Positions 23,598 to 32,433 of a DNA stretch of 64,000 nt are shown piece after piece. The notes beneath the pieces are model-generated. The model did not search any database and was not told the DNA's origin. It was given only the letters and a program-made list of their open reading frames with translations. The position numbers were made by a program, and so were the translations under genes. Source of the stretch: Verrucomicrobiales bacterium (lineage in GTDB: Bacteria > Verrucomicrobiota > Verrucomicrobiia > Limisphaerales > J093); NCBI GenBank assembly GCA_024233215.1, contig JACKPW010000026.1, positions 1-64,000 on the forward strand, written 5' to 3'. How positions within the stretch are numbered: position 1 is the first letter of the stretch; every line of letters begins with the position of its first letter.

Positions 23598-24760
23598 GGG
23601 TTTCGTCGGGGGAAGACCTGATCGAGTCGCGGCATGAGTTCCGTGATCCCCACGACCTCCGCCCATTCCGCCAGGGGGTAGGACCGGGTACCAGGGGTCA
23701 CAACGACGAGGCGTTCGAGTTGGAGATCCTGGTGAGCGATGTGCATGGACTTGGTCAGTGAAGGCGCGTCCGCGTGTTTGAACTCGAAGCCGAATCGCCG
23801 TCCATCCACCTGCACGAAAAGGTCCAACTCCGCGCCGCCGTGAGTGGCCCAGTACCAGGCGTTCCGTTCCCCTGCCCGCACCAGTACCTGCTCCAGGGCG
23901 AATCCCTCCCATGAGGCACCGAGCTTGGGGTGTCCCGCCAATGTGGTGGCCGACGGCAGTTCCAGCAACGCGTGAAGCATGCCACAGTCACGCACGTAGA
24001 CCTTGGGGGCCTTGACCTGCCGTTTGCCCAGGTTCTCGAACCAGGGTGGCAATTGCCGCACGAGGAACATCGAAGTGAGCGTGTCCAGATAGCGGCGGGC
24101 GGTGGCTTCGGACGAGCCCAGGGACCTGGCAAACTCCGCCGCATTCCAGGTCTGCCCATGAGAGTGTGCCACCATGCTCCAGAAGCGACGCAACGTGGCC
24201 GAGGGAATGGTGAGTCCGAGCTGCGGCACCTCACGCTCGAGCAAGGTGCGGATCAGCGCGTTGAGCCAGTCCCGTGCCTGGGTTTCCGTGGTGGCAAGAA
24301 ACGACGGGGGATAACCGCCACGCCACCACAATTCCCGCCATTTCGTCGTTCCCACCTCGCCCAGGTCGAAGCCATGCAGATCCACGAAGCCCACGCGACC
24401 TGCCAGCGACTCCGAAACGCCGCGCACCAGAGTGGGCGAGGCGCTGCCCAGCAGGAGAAAGCGGGCTGGCAACGGCCGCCGGTCCGCCAGGACCCGCAAG
24501 AGCGGGAACAGTTCAGGCTGGCGTTGCACCTCATCCAGGATCACGAGGCCCGTGAGCGGCTCCAGCGCAGTCATCGGTTCCCGCAGCCAGTTGGCATCCC
24601 GCGGATCTTCCAGATCGAGAAAATGCGCAGGCTGATGCTCCTTGGCGATGTGCCGGGCCAACGTGGTCTTCCCTACCTGACGCGGGCCGAGCAGCGAGAC
24701 GACCGGGTTGGCGGCAAGCCGCCGCCTGAGAAGTTCCGCATAGTCCTGTCGCTCAAGCAC
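23594..24760 (-). CDS. AAA ATPase with DUF4143 domain
   Basis: 388 residues from GTG 24760. The N-terminal AAA core has Walker A LLGPRQVGKTTLARH near 24-33, Walker B LVILDEVQRQPELF near 92-105 and the sensor LLLGSASPTLV. The C-terminal DUF4143 half contains a winged-helix part (WSMVAHSHGQTWNAAEFA, then LGSSEATARRYLDTL) and a PD-(D/E)XK-like core (GGAELDLFVQVDGRRFGFEFKHA). This standalone ATPase family is widespread and its role unclear. It ends in an ATGA overlap with pnkp, so the two are co-translated, an arrangement I do not associate with canonical Pnkp/Hen1 operons. An inverted repeat at 24773-24807 lies 13-47 bases upstream and is a candidate operator. Confidence 0.88.
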   Translation of the reverse strand: MLERQDYAELLRRRLAANPVVSLLGPRQVGKTTLARHIAKEHQPAHFLDLEDPRDANWLREPMTALEPLTGLVILDEVQRQPELFPLLRVLADRRPLPARFLLLGSASPTLVRGVSESLAGRVGFVDLHGFDLGEVGTTKWRELWWRGGYPPSFLATTETQARDWLNALIRTLLEREVPQLGLTIPSATLRRFWSMVAHSHGQTWNAAEFARSLGSSEATARRYLDTLTSMFLVRQLPPWFENLGKRQVKAPKVYVRDCGMLHALLELPSATTLAGHPKLGASWEGFALEQVLVRAGERNAWYWATHGGAELDLFVQVDGRRFGFEFKHADAPSLTKSMHIAHQDLQLERLVVVTPGTRSYPLAEWAEVVGITELMPRLDQVFPRRNP

Positions 24761-24772
24761 TGGTCGATGATC

Positions 24773-24807
24773 CTTGAAAATCCGCGATCTGACAACCGAT
24801 TTTCAAG
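24773..24807. promoter_or_regulatory. Inverted repeat upstream of AAA ATPase gene
   Basis: CTTGAAAATC at 24773-24782 and its exact reverse complement GATTTTCAAG at 24798-24807, separated by 15 bases. The repeat lies immediately upstream of the GTG at 24760 and is AT-rich relative to surroundings. An operator bound by the ATPase's winged helix or another regulator is inferred. Confidence 0.5.
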
Positions 24808-24883
24808 AATGTGCTGGCTTTCCCACCTGCCCGGACCCTCTTCTGGCGCAGATTCACGTGAGTGCAAATTGAGCACGCGTCGC

Positions 24884-25462
24884 TCAATTTGCAGGGATTG
24901 TGGGTGAACCGAAGCGGTTGCGAAGGGCGGCCACGAACGCCTGATCGGCGCGGGAGGAGATCAGCTCGAGCGGCGAATACCCCCGGCGCCAGGCCAGGAA
25001 GCACGTCGTCAGGATAAGGAGGACCGTGATGGCGAAATTCGGCCAGGCGTTGAGTTGCCATTGCCCCGACCAGACCAGTTGCCAGGAATCGGAGAACGGG
25101 AGGAGGTAGGGGATGGGCCACTGCTCCCCATCGGGACCGCGGGCTCCGATGATGTCTCCCAGAAGATGGAGATGGAAGCTCACCAGAGCCAGCATCGCCG
25201 CCCGTAGTCGGCGCTCGCCGAGGGCATGGGTGGCAGCACACAGCAACAACCCGAAAAGGACATTGTGGCCCAGGACGTGATGGTACGTTCCCCACCACGC
25301 GGTCGCAGAAGGGAGGTTCCGAGTGGCCGTATCCACCACGATGCCCAGACCATCCAGATCCGGAGCGACGCCGGACAACGTGACGCAGGCGCGTTCCCTC
25401 CGGTTGAGCGGAACGGCGCTCGCCACACTCCAGCCAACCAGAAGATGCGTGATCGGGTTCAC
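24884..25462 (-). CDS. Membrane metal-dependent hydrolase, YdjM/DUF457 type
   Basis: 192 residues from GTG 25462; a TTG at 25522 would extend it by 20 residues of unlikely sequence. The start VNPITHLLVGWSVASAVPL and the metal-ligand motifs PDLDGLG, HHVLGHNVLFG and SFHLHLLGDIIG are those of the DUF457 inner-membrane hydrolase family. Four hydrophobic segments, including NFAITVLLILTTCFLAW, support membrane insertion. Substrate unknown. It lies between two RNA-repair genes on the same strand but has no evident functional link. Confidence 0.85.
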   Translation of the reverse strand: MNPITHLLVGWSVASAVPLNRRERACVTLSGVAPDLDGLGIVVDTATRNLPSATAWWGTYHHVLGHNVLFGLLLCAATHALGERRLRAAMLALVSFHLHLLGDIIGARGPDGEQWPIPYLLPFSDSWQLVWSGQWQLNAWPNFAITVLLILTTCFLAWRRGYSPLELISSRADQAFVAALRNRFGSPTIPAN

Positions 25463-25660
25463 TCTTGGGTTTATCGGCGGTTGAGATGACGGATGCTCAA
25501 CAGGAGACCGCTCAGCAGGCAATCGTGAACCGCTTCTCCCAACATTGCCAGGACAGGATCAACAGGATGATCAGGATTCCCGCGGTACCACCCAGTCACT
25601 CCTGAGAATCCGGTCCAAAGATCTCCGAAGCGTTGCGAGGGGGGGGGGAGATGGATCGGG

Positions 25661-26524
25661 TCAAGGGGCTGCGGGGGTGCAGCGATCCAACGCTGCGCAG
25701 ACGGCAGTGGCCTCGCCGATTTCAAGCTCCCTTAGCTTGGTCAAAACTGGTGTCCATTCGGGGCTCCCGGTTGCACTCGCATGGCTCACGATCTCGTCAG
25801 CCGCGTCCCGCATGAGAACCCACTTGCGCAGGACATCAGCCTCCTCGGACTCGAGCTCCTTCAACAGTGCGGCGACCACGCGGACGTCCCCCCGCCGGGC
25901 GAGTCCGACGATGGCTTCCCCGCGAATCTCGGCGTCCTCGTCCTCAGTCCGGGCAAGCAGGGCCTCACGAATGACCGGCGTGTCGGCGTCAACTTGTGAG
26001 CCCAAACCAAAGGTGGCCCAGTTGCGCACGTCTCGATCCGGGTCCGAAGTGCGGTCGACCAGCGCCGTGATGAGCCGAGAGTCGTCATAGCCATATAGGT
26101 TCGAGACGGCCGCCACTCTGACTTTGGGATCGGCGTGCGTGCTCAGTCGCGTCAGCGGTTCGACTGCCCTTGCGTCCCGGTGGCTGCCCAGGGCGGAGGC
26201 GATCGAGGCCAGCACCAAGGGGTCGCTCTCCACCGGCAACATTTGCAGCAGGATGCCGACGCACTTGGGCCCGGCGAACTTCTCTCCGACCCAACCCTGG
26301 CCGAGGATGGTTGCCGCCGCCTCCCGACATCGGAGATCCGTGCTCCGGCTGAGCGCTTGGACCTCATTGAGGATCCAGGGTAATCGTCGTTGGAGGATCG
26401 CGATCGGCTTCCAGTAGCCCTCGTCGTCCCGGTCCGGATCACTCGCCAGCGCCAGCGCCAGCAACTCGTCCGTCGAGCGCGGATCGTCACGGAATTCGGA
26501 GCCAGGATTGGGTTGGCTGTTCAT
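25661..26524 (-). CDS. HEAT-repeat protein
   Basis: 287 residues composed almost entirely of paired amphipathic helices. Repeats are visible as SRSTDLRCREAAATILGQGW, HADPKVRVAAVSNLYGY, TSDPDRDVRNWATFGLGS and TEDEDAEIRGEAIVGLAR, with DxxVR turns typical of HEAT/PBS-lyase-like repeats. No signal peptide or catalytic motif. Probably a cytoplasmic protein-interaction scaffold. A run of ten guanines follows the stop near 25637-25648. Confidence 0.8.
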   Translation of the reverse strand: MNSQPNPGSEFRDDPRSTDELLALALASDPDRDDEGYWKPIAILQRRLPWILNEVQALSRSTDLRCREAAATILGQGWVGEKFAGPKCVGILLQMLPVESDPLVLASIASALGSHRDARAVEPLTRLSTHADPKVRVAAVSNLYGYDDSRLITALVDRTSDPDRDVRNWATFGLGSQVDADTPVIREALLARTEDEDAEIRGEAIVGLARRGDVRVVAALLKELESEEADVLRKWVLMRDAADEIVSHASATGSPEWTPVLTKLRELEIGEATAVCAALDRCTPAAP

Positions 26525-26694
26525 CGTTCATTCCTTTCAAACACCTCTATCTCGGCCACGCTTCGTCCTCACAGGCAAAACCAGGGAAGCGCGGTGACGC
26601 GGTCCTCCAGCGCCAGGGGGGTTTGGCCGCGGCAAAACATACAGTGGACTTTCAAATAGTCGTCCGATTTGAAAACCAACCACCGAAAAGGGAC

Positions 26695-28188
26695 TCATGT
26701 CGCCTGCCTCTCAAAGATCCCCATCTGGGTCGGGGCACCGACGGCCGCGTCTTCCGGGCCGACCGGCAGGAAGCGGACACGGTAGCCGAATCGCTCCGCC
26801 ACGGCGTTGGCCCAGGTTTGGAACTCGGCGCGGGTCCATTCGAAGCGGTGGTCGCGATGGCGGAATTTACCGGCGGGAAGCGTTTCCCATTTCACGTTGT
26901 ACTCCCGGTTGGGTGTGGTCACCACGACCGTGCCGGGCCGGGCGAACTCGAAGAGCACCCGTTCGAACGACGCCAACCGCGGCGGATCGAGGTGTTCGAT
27001 CACCTCCACCACGGACGCCCCATCGAAGCCGGTCAGCCGTGCGTCCCGGTACATCAACGAGCCGTGCAACAACCCGATACGCGCCTTCTGTTTCGGCGGC
27101 ATGCGGTCCAGGTGCAGCCGGTCGGCGGCGGTTTCGAGGGAGTGATGCGACACGTCCATTCCGAGGATGCGCGTGAACTGACGCTCCTTCAGCAACGCCC
27201 GGAGCAGCTTGCCCTCGCCACAACCGAGGTCGACCACCGAGGTTGCGCCACTCCCCTTGAGCACCGCCAGCACCGAGCCAAGCCGTTGCTCATTGAGCGA
27301 GGGGGCCCTCTCCTCTGGCGTCGGTTCCTGCTCTTTGGGCGAACCTTCAGGCGGTGTGGCCGGGATCGACTGAGGGAGTGTTTCCACACTGTATTCCAGG
27401 GCCGCTTCCTCGGCGGCTTTCAACCCGGCCGTTTCGTCCGGGTCCGTTCCCGCGTCATCGGCCAGCTGGGCCAGGGCGTCGTTGACCAGCCCGCGTTGGT
27501 GCTTGAGGTACCGACGCGTGATGGCGGCGCGTTCGGGGTGGGTCGAGAGCCATCCCTCGCCGTGTCGCATGAGCTTGGCGACTTCCTCATCGCCCACCCA
27601 ATAATGCTTGTCGTTGTCGAGGACGGGAATCAACACGTAGAGGTGGCTCAACACCTGGTGGAGCGGCTGCGTGGTTTCCAGCTCCAACCGGTGGAAGCCG
27701 CTTTCGCCCCAGTCGGGGAACTGCTCGTCCAACGGCAGGCGCGTGGCATGCACTTCATAACCCAGCGGTTCCCAGAGCCGATGCAGAAGGTCCGTGCCCC
27801 CGCGACTCGGAACGGCGGGTAGCACGACCCGCAAGGGGATCGGGTGTTGCGCGAGTTCGGGGCGTTCCTTGCAGGCTCCGGACATCGCGGTCCCGAACAC
27901 GTCGGCGATGGCCACGCTGAGAAACGACGACGCGGCATACGGACGGTCGTTGACGTATTGGTCGAGCAGGCCGCCTTCCCCCGCCGGGCCGCGCCGGTTG
28001 CGCACCAGGCCCACGGGATCCACCTCCACCAGCAACGCCGCCGTGCACCGTTCCTCGCCTGCTTCCGGATAGAACACGTGGGCCCGGCCGAACGACAGGT
28101 TGAAGGACTGAGCCCGCGCCGGGTTTTTCCGGAGCAGGTAACCCAGGTCGGTGGCCGGCCGGTGTGTCGTCGTCAGCGTGAGGAGCAT
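26695..28188 (-). CDS. hen1: 3'-terminal RNA ribose 2'-O-methyltransferase Hen1
   Basis: 497 residues from ATG 28188 (MLLTLTTTHRPATDLGYLLRK); the open frame extends upstream but this is the family's start. The N-terminal ~240 residues are the bacterial Hen1 domain (RAQSFNLSFGRAHVFYPEA). A charged proline-rich linker leads to the methyltransferase with SAM motif VVDLGCGEGKLL at 318-329. The metal-binding EVIEHLD lies at 395-401, with distal histidines in FRHRDHRFEW near 444-447 and motif VVVTTPNREYNVKWE. Hen1 methylates the 2'-OH at the broken RNA 3' end before Pnkp seals it. In most genomes hen1 and pnkp are adjacent; here about 1.9 kb carrying an ATPase-independent hydrolase and HEAT gene, plus the ATPase gene, lie between them. 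Confidence 0.94.
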   Translation of the reverse strand: MLLTLTTTHRPATDLGYLLRKNPARAQSFNLSFGRAHVFYPEAGEERCTAALLVEVDPVGLVRNRRGPAGEGGLLDQYVNDRPYAASSFLSVAIADVFGTAMSGACKERPELAQHPIPLRVVLPAVPSRGGTDLLHRLWEPLGYEVHATRLPLDEQFPDWGESGFHRLELETTQPLHQVLSHLYVLIPVLDNDKHYWVGDEEVAKLMRHGEGWLSTHPERAAITRRYLKHQRGLVNDALAQLADDAGTDPDETAGLKAAEEAALEYSVETLPQSIPATPPEGSPKEQEPTPEERAPSLNEQRLGSVLAVLKGSGATSVVDLGCGEGKLLRALLKERQFTRILGMDVSHHSLETAADRLHLDRMPPKQKARIGLLHGSLMYRDARLTGFDGASVVEVIEHLDPPRLASFERVLFEFARPGTVVVTTPNREYNVKWETLPAGKFRHRDHRFEWTRAEFQTWANAVAERFGYRVRFLPVGPEDAAVGAPTQMGIFERQAT

Positions 28189-28449
28189 GGGGAGAGAGTG
28201 CCTTCCGGCGGTCGAATTGTCAGCACCGCCTGCCCGGGCCTTGTCAGTCCGCCTCGGCGCTTCCTCCACGAACCCCCAAAGGTCCACCATGACCCTGCGA
28301 CGCGGTAACGGTGCACTTCGCCCAGGCAAGAGTCTTCCTACAGCACCCCACCCCGTTTGTAGTGGCCTGCCGGTCGGCCGCAGGCACAATTGCCGCTGAC
28401 GAACCACCCCGGTTTCCCGGTTACGTCGGATTCATTGGAAAGGCGTCTC

Positions 28450-29229
28450 ATGATCAATGTCGCGGATGTGAGTCATCACTACGGATTGCGCCCGGTGCTG
28501 AGCCACCTCGATCTCCGTGTTTCGCGCGGCGAACTGGTCGCGATCATGGGGCCGAATGGGGTGGGCAAAAGCACGCTCCTCGGTGTGATCACCGGCCTGA
28601 TCGCACCTGCCAAAGGTCACGTTGAAATCAACGGCCTGCGCCGGCGTGCCAGTGAAGGAACCGAGCTGCAGATCCGCCGGCAGATGGTCTTCCTGCCGGA
28701 CCATCCCTGGTTGCCGCACCAGCTGACAGTCCGCGAATGGCTGCTCGCGGTCGGCCAGCTGTATGACGTCGATGCCGACCGGCTGATGGACCACATCGGG
28801 CGACTGCTGGAGCTTTTTCAACTCACGGAGAAGGGGGATGCACCGATTCGCTCCTGTTCCAACGGGCAGAAGAAGAAGATCGCCATCTGCGGAACCCTGG
28901 TCACGGACGCGCCGATACTGGTCTTGGATGAGCCGTTCACCGGCGGCTTGGATCCCTCGGCCATCCTGGCCCTGCGCCGGGTTCTGAAGCACCTGGCCGA
29001 CCGCGAGGATGTGACCGTGGTCATGGCTTCGCAGATCCCGGAGATGGTGGAGCATCTGGCCCATCGCATCGCCGTCCTGAGCGGCACGCGCCTCATCGCC
29101 TGTGACACCCTGGATGGGCTACGCGCCAGGGCGGACTGTCAAGGCGCCTTGCCCGAAGTGTTTGAGAAGCTTGTCCATCCTCGAACGCTTGAGCACATCG
29201 AACACTATTTCAACCGACCCAAGGCATGA
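28450..29229 (+). CDS. ABC transporter ATP-binding protein
   Basis: 259 residues from ATG 28450. Walker A is GPNGVGKST near 36-44 and Walker B ILVLDEPFTGGLDP near 155-168; H-loop region MASQIPEMVEHL near 200. The ABC signature reads CSNGQKKKI instead of the usual LSGGQ. It resembles the CcmA/NatA-type ATPases that pair with a separate membrane protein, and its stop overlaps the ATG of such a gene (29226). That partner is disrupted by an IS66 insertion, so the transporter is presumably non-functional unless another permease substitutes. Confidence 0.9.
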   Translation: MINVADVSHHYGLRPVLSHLDLRVSRGELVAIMGPNGVGKSTLLGVITGLIAPAKGHVEINGLRRRASEGTELQIRRQMVFLPDHPWLPHQLTVREWLLAVGQLYDVDADRLMDHIGRLLELFQLTEKGDAPIRSCSNGQKKKIAICGTLVTDAPILVLDEPFTGGLDPSAILALRRVLKHLADREDVTVVMASQIPEMVEHLAHRIAVLSGTRLIACDTLDGLRARADCQGALPEVFEKLVHPRTLEHIEHYFNRPKA

Positions 29230-29411
29230 AGCGGCTGAGTCTCCTCCATTCCAACAGCGTCTGGCCACCCCCGGGAGCAACCCTGCTGATCGCGGTCCTG
29301 TACGGTGTTCTCGAGGCGAGGTAATGCCTCAGTTATGCCCGGTTGCCCGAGGTGGGTGCCGAGTTCTTTTTTTTCTTGTGGTGTATGTATGTTGTATGGC
29401 ATACATGTCTC

Positions 29412-29759
29412 ATGCCTGCTCGCCCGCGTGCCGCCGACACTCTTCACCGGGAGTTCCTCGATCAACTCGCCGCCCTCTGGCCACCTTTCAAAGGCTCGCT
29501 GACCGAGGTGCGCAAGCCCTGCATCCGTCCCAACTGCCCCGCCTGTGCGCGCGGCGACAAACATCCCGCCTTCCTCTGGACCTTCCGCGCCCAGGGTCGC
29601 CGGCACTGTCTCTACGTTCCCGCTGAGTTGGTCGCGCAAGTCCGCCAGGGCTTGGACAACGGCCGCCGTCTCGAGGAGTGGCTGGCGGAACTGGGACCGA
29701 CCTGGTTGCGCGGCTGGCGGCAGCAACGGGATGCGGCCCCAAGGAAATCGAAAGGCTGA
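29412..29759 (+). CDS. IS66 accessory protein (DUF6788-like)
   Basis: 115 residues from ATG 29412. The sequence LHREFLDQLAALWPPFKGSL, the cysteine cluster CIRPNCPACARGD and RRHCLYVPAELVAQVRQGL match the small protein that accompanies some IS66 transposases; I recall it as DUF6788. The cysteines suggest a zinc-binding or nucleic-acid-binding role. Its 3' end overlaps the transposase start by 29 bases in another frame. Confidence 0.75.
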   Translation: MPARPRAADTLHREFLDQLAALWPPFKGSLTEVRKPCIRPNCPACARGDKHPAFLWTFRAQGRRHCLYVPAELVAQVRQGLDNGRRLEEWLAELGPTWLRGWRQQRDAAPRKSKG

Positions 29760-31149
29760 GCCCACGAGTCTTCATCGCCTCAACTACTGTCCGCAGTGTC
29801 TCCAGAAGCAGCAGGAGATCGATCGGCTGCGCGAGGAGAACGCCCGCCTTAAAGGCCGGCTCCGTTACCAAGAGCGTAGCGCCCGGGAAGGTCCCTTCGG
29901 TTCCTCCACCCCCTCGGCGAAAGTCCCGATCAAGCCGAGTGCAGCGCCGGACCAACCGCCGCGCCGGGGCGGTGCCCGGCCCGGTCATCGGGGGCACGGG
30001 CGTGGAACGGTGAGCGCTGCCCAAGCCGACCGGGTGCAGCGGATTCCGGTTGGCCCGCATTGTCCCCAGTGCGGAGGACCGCTGCAGGACAAAGGCGTCG
30101 CCGCGCGCAGCGTGCTCGACGTGGAACCCTTGCGGCGCCAGACCCTCCACTATCAGCTAGAACAGAAGTATTGTCCCCACTGTCGTCAGGCCGTCTCCGC
30201 ACGAGCGCCGGGGGTTCTGCCGCGGCACCTGCTGGGCAACCGGCTGCTGGCGCATGTCGCGGTGCAGCACTATGTCCACGGGGTGACACTGGGGCAGTTG
30301 GAAAGCCAGTTGCACGTGGGCTACGGCACCCTGATGGGGGCGTTGCATCAGCTGGCCCGCCGCTTGGAACCGGTGATTGAACGACTGGTCCGGGAGTATC
30401 GCCAGGCCCCAGTCAAGCACGCCGATGAGACCGGGTGGCGGACCGACGGGCGCAACGGCTACGCCTGGCTCTTCTGCACCGACACGATCAGTCTGTTTCG
30501 CTTTCGGCAGACCCGTTCCGCCCAGGTCGCCCACCAGGTGCTGGGGACCCGGCGATTGGGCGGGGTGCTGGTGGTGGACCGTTACCACGGCTACAACCGG
30601 TCTCCCTGCGCCCTCCAGTACTGCTATGCGCACTTGTTACGAGACGTGGGGGACCTGGAGAAGGAGTTCCCCGATCAGCCCGAGATCCAGCGATTTGTGG
30701 CCGCCCTGGCTCCGCTCCTGGCCCGGGCGATGCACTTGCGGGGATTGCAACTGACCCCAGCGCAATTCCGGAAGCAAGCCGCTCAGACCCGCGCCGAGAT
30801 CCAAGCGGTGACGAAGGCCCAGGCTCAACACCCGGCCATTCAGAAATTCCAGAATATCTTCCGCGAAAAGGGCCACCGGCTCTACCACTGGGCGAAGAAC
30901 CGGGACATCCCCGCCGACAATAACCGCGCCGAGCGGGAACTGCGCCCCCTGGTCATTGCCCGCAAGATCAGTTTCGGCTCCCAGTCCGAAGCGGGCGCAC
31001 GTACGCGGGAAGTCTTGATGAGTGTGCTTCACACGATGCGCAAGCGCACCGGGGATGTCACCGCAACCTTCCAAGACGCCTTGGATCGTTTGATCCAAGA
31101 ACCTCAACTCGATCTCTACCCACTGCTCTTCCGCTGCGACTCCTCCTGA
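29731..31149 (+). CDS. IS66 family transposase
   Basis: About 472 residues from ATG 29731; the start is chosen because the preceding frame is a shadow of the accessory ORF. An N-terminal coiled coil (QKQQEIDRLREENARLKGRL) is followed by a zinc finger (HCPQCGGPLQ ... KYCPHCRQ) and a helical domain (LPRHLLGNRLLAHVAVQHY). The DDE catalytic core has D in KHADETGWRTDG, D in VLVVDRYHGYNR and E in NNRAERELRPLV. It appears intact and probably active, as the perfect element ends suggest. Confidence 0.93.
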   Translation: MRPQGNRKAEPTSLHRLNYCPQCLQKQQEIDRLREENARLKGRLRYQERSAREGPFGSSTPSAKVPIKPSAAPDQPPRRGGARPGHRGHGRGTVSAAQADRVQRIPVGPHCPQCGGPLQDKGVAARSVLDVEPLRRQTLHYQLEQKYCPHCRQAVSARAPGVLPRHLLGNRLLAHVAVQHYVHGVTLGQLESQLHVGYGTLMGALHQLARRLEPVIERLVREYRQAPVKHADETGWRTDGRNGYAWLFCTDTISLFRFRQTRSAQVAHQVLGTRRLGGVLVVDRYHGYNRSPCALQYCYAHLLRDVGDLEKEFPDQPEIQRFVAALAPLLARAMHLRGLQLTPAQFRKQAAQTRAEIQAVTKAQAQHPAIQKFQNIFREKGHRLYHWAKNRDIPADNNRAERELRPLVIARKISFGSQSEAGARTREVLMSVLHTMRKRTGDVTATFQDALDRLIQEPQLDLYPLLFRCDSS

Positions 31150-32433
31150 TTCCCCCGCCTGCCGGGCATAACTGAGGCATTACGAGGCGAGTCTCATGCT
31201 CATTGACATTGCCTTGAGGGACCGTGGGGTGTCTTTCAACGACTTGGCAGAGGTGAGGACCGTGCGGACGGTGTCTTTGTGCGGGGTCGCCGTGGCGTAC
31301 GCGATCTATCGATTGGGCTGGTTTCATCCGGCCTGCCAGCCAACCTATGCGAGGTGGTTGAGCTTGACGCCGTGGAAAGCCGGAAAGCCGCTTCCGTTGG
31401 GTCCGGTGCATCCGGTCTGGCAGGACGCCGTCGTTCTCGGCGTGCTTGTCGTGCTGGCGGGATGGCGCGCTCACGCCGACCCGACCCTGCCTCTGAAGAG
31501 CTTCGGTCTGGCCTATCTGATCCTGATGACTGCCCTGCTCGCGGTCACCCGAAGAAGGCTGGCTCGACTGGCACTGGGATTCCTGTGGCCGGCACTGCTT
31601 CTGCCCGATTTGGATGAGCCGGTCCGTGCGACGCTGGTTGTGGCGATCGTCGTGGTGGTCTGGCTGGGACACCGAGGGAGTCTGAAGGCATTTCCCTGGG
31701 AACCTCTGTCTCCCGGGGAACCCCCGGTGGCTTCCATTCTACAAGTCGAGTTCCCGGTGGGTGGCAGTCGGGCAACCGTGCCGCAGCTCCAGGTGGGTTG
31801 GCCCTTCCAGGCATTGTCCCCGAAGGTCCATTACTGGTCCATCTCAACGGCGGCGGGCCTCCTGCTGAGTGCGTTGATGGGCTGGTGGTGTTTCTGCCTG
31901 ATCCTTCGTTTCGAGATCGAGCCGGTCCCGGAAGTCGTGTTGTTCCTCACGTTGTTTGCCGCGTTCTTCCGGTGGGGGATTTACCGGGACAGGTGGGGGC
32001 CACCGTTCAACCTCGCGGGCCGCATCGCCAGCAGGCGGATCGTGCTGCCCGGATTCGACAAGATCCTGCTGACGCCGCTCGCAGCGGTGCTGGTGGCAAT
32101 CGTCGGAGCCGTGGCGATCCGGTATTCGGGATCGTGGCACCCGGCTGTGGAGTCAGCCGTGATCGCTTTGGTCTGTGGGGTATTGTCCATCGGAGGCCCC
32201 ACCCTCCGCAGCTGGAACCTGACCGGCTACCATCGCTGGCGGCTTCCAGCGAGAGCGACCGGCAGAAAGTCGCAGTTGCGACCCCTGTGAAGAAAGCAGC
32301 AGGTTCGGCGGCCTATGGCGTTCCCGGCCAATCAATCCCGGGCTTGCCGGGAACCGCGGGCCGCCTAGACTCGGGGACATCGCTGGTCGCACGGCGTGGT
32401 GCCGCGTGTCACAGCCCCTGAACCCGCACGGTC

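Larger units (their letters stand above)
29321..31183 (+). mobile_element. IS66-type insertion sequence with perfect ends
   Basis: The 1863-bp element is bounded by perfect 22-bp terminal inverted repeats, starting GTAATGCCTCAGTTATGCCC at 29321 and ending with its reverse complement at 31162-31183. It is flanked by the 8-bp direct repeat GAGGCGAG at 29313-29320 and 31184-31191, the duplication size of the IS66 family. It carries an accessory ORF and a transposase in overlapping frames. Confidence 0.95.
29226..32290 (+). pseudogene. ABC permease-like membrane protein split by IS66
   Basis: ATG 29226 overlaps the ATPase stop. The frame runs MKRLSLLHSNSVW ... LLIAVLYGVLEA to the insertion after 29320 and resumes in the same frame at 31184 (EASLMLIDIALRD). 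Removing 29321-31191, the IS plus one 8-bp copy, restores a continuous protein of about 397 residues. It has at least eight hydrophobic segments, for example LLIAVLYGVL, TVSLCGVAVAYAIYRLGW, AVVLGVLVVLAG, AYLILMTALLAVT and ILLTPLAAVLVAIVGAV. No family name can be given beyond ABC-2-like permease by context. The downstream part is open from 31196 and could be expressed only with a new start. Because the frame is otherwise clean, the insertion must be recent. Confidence 0.85.
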
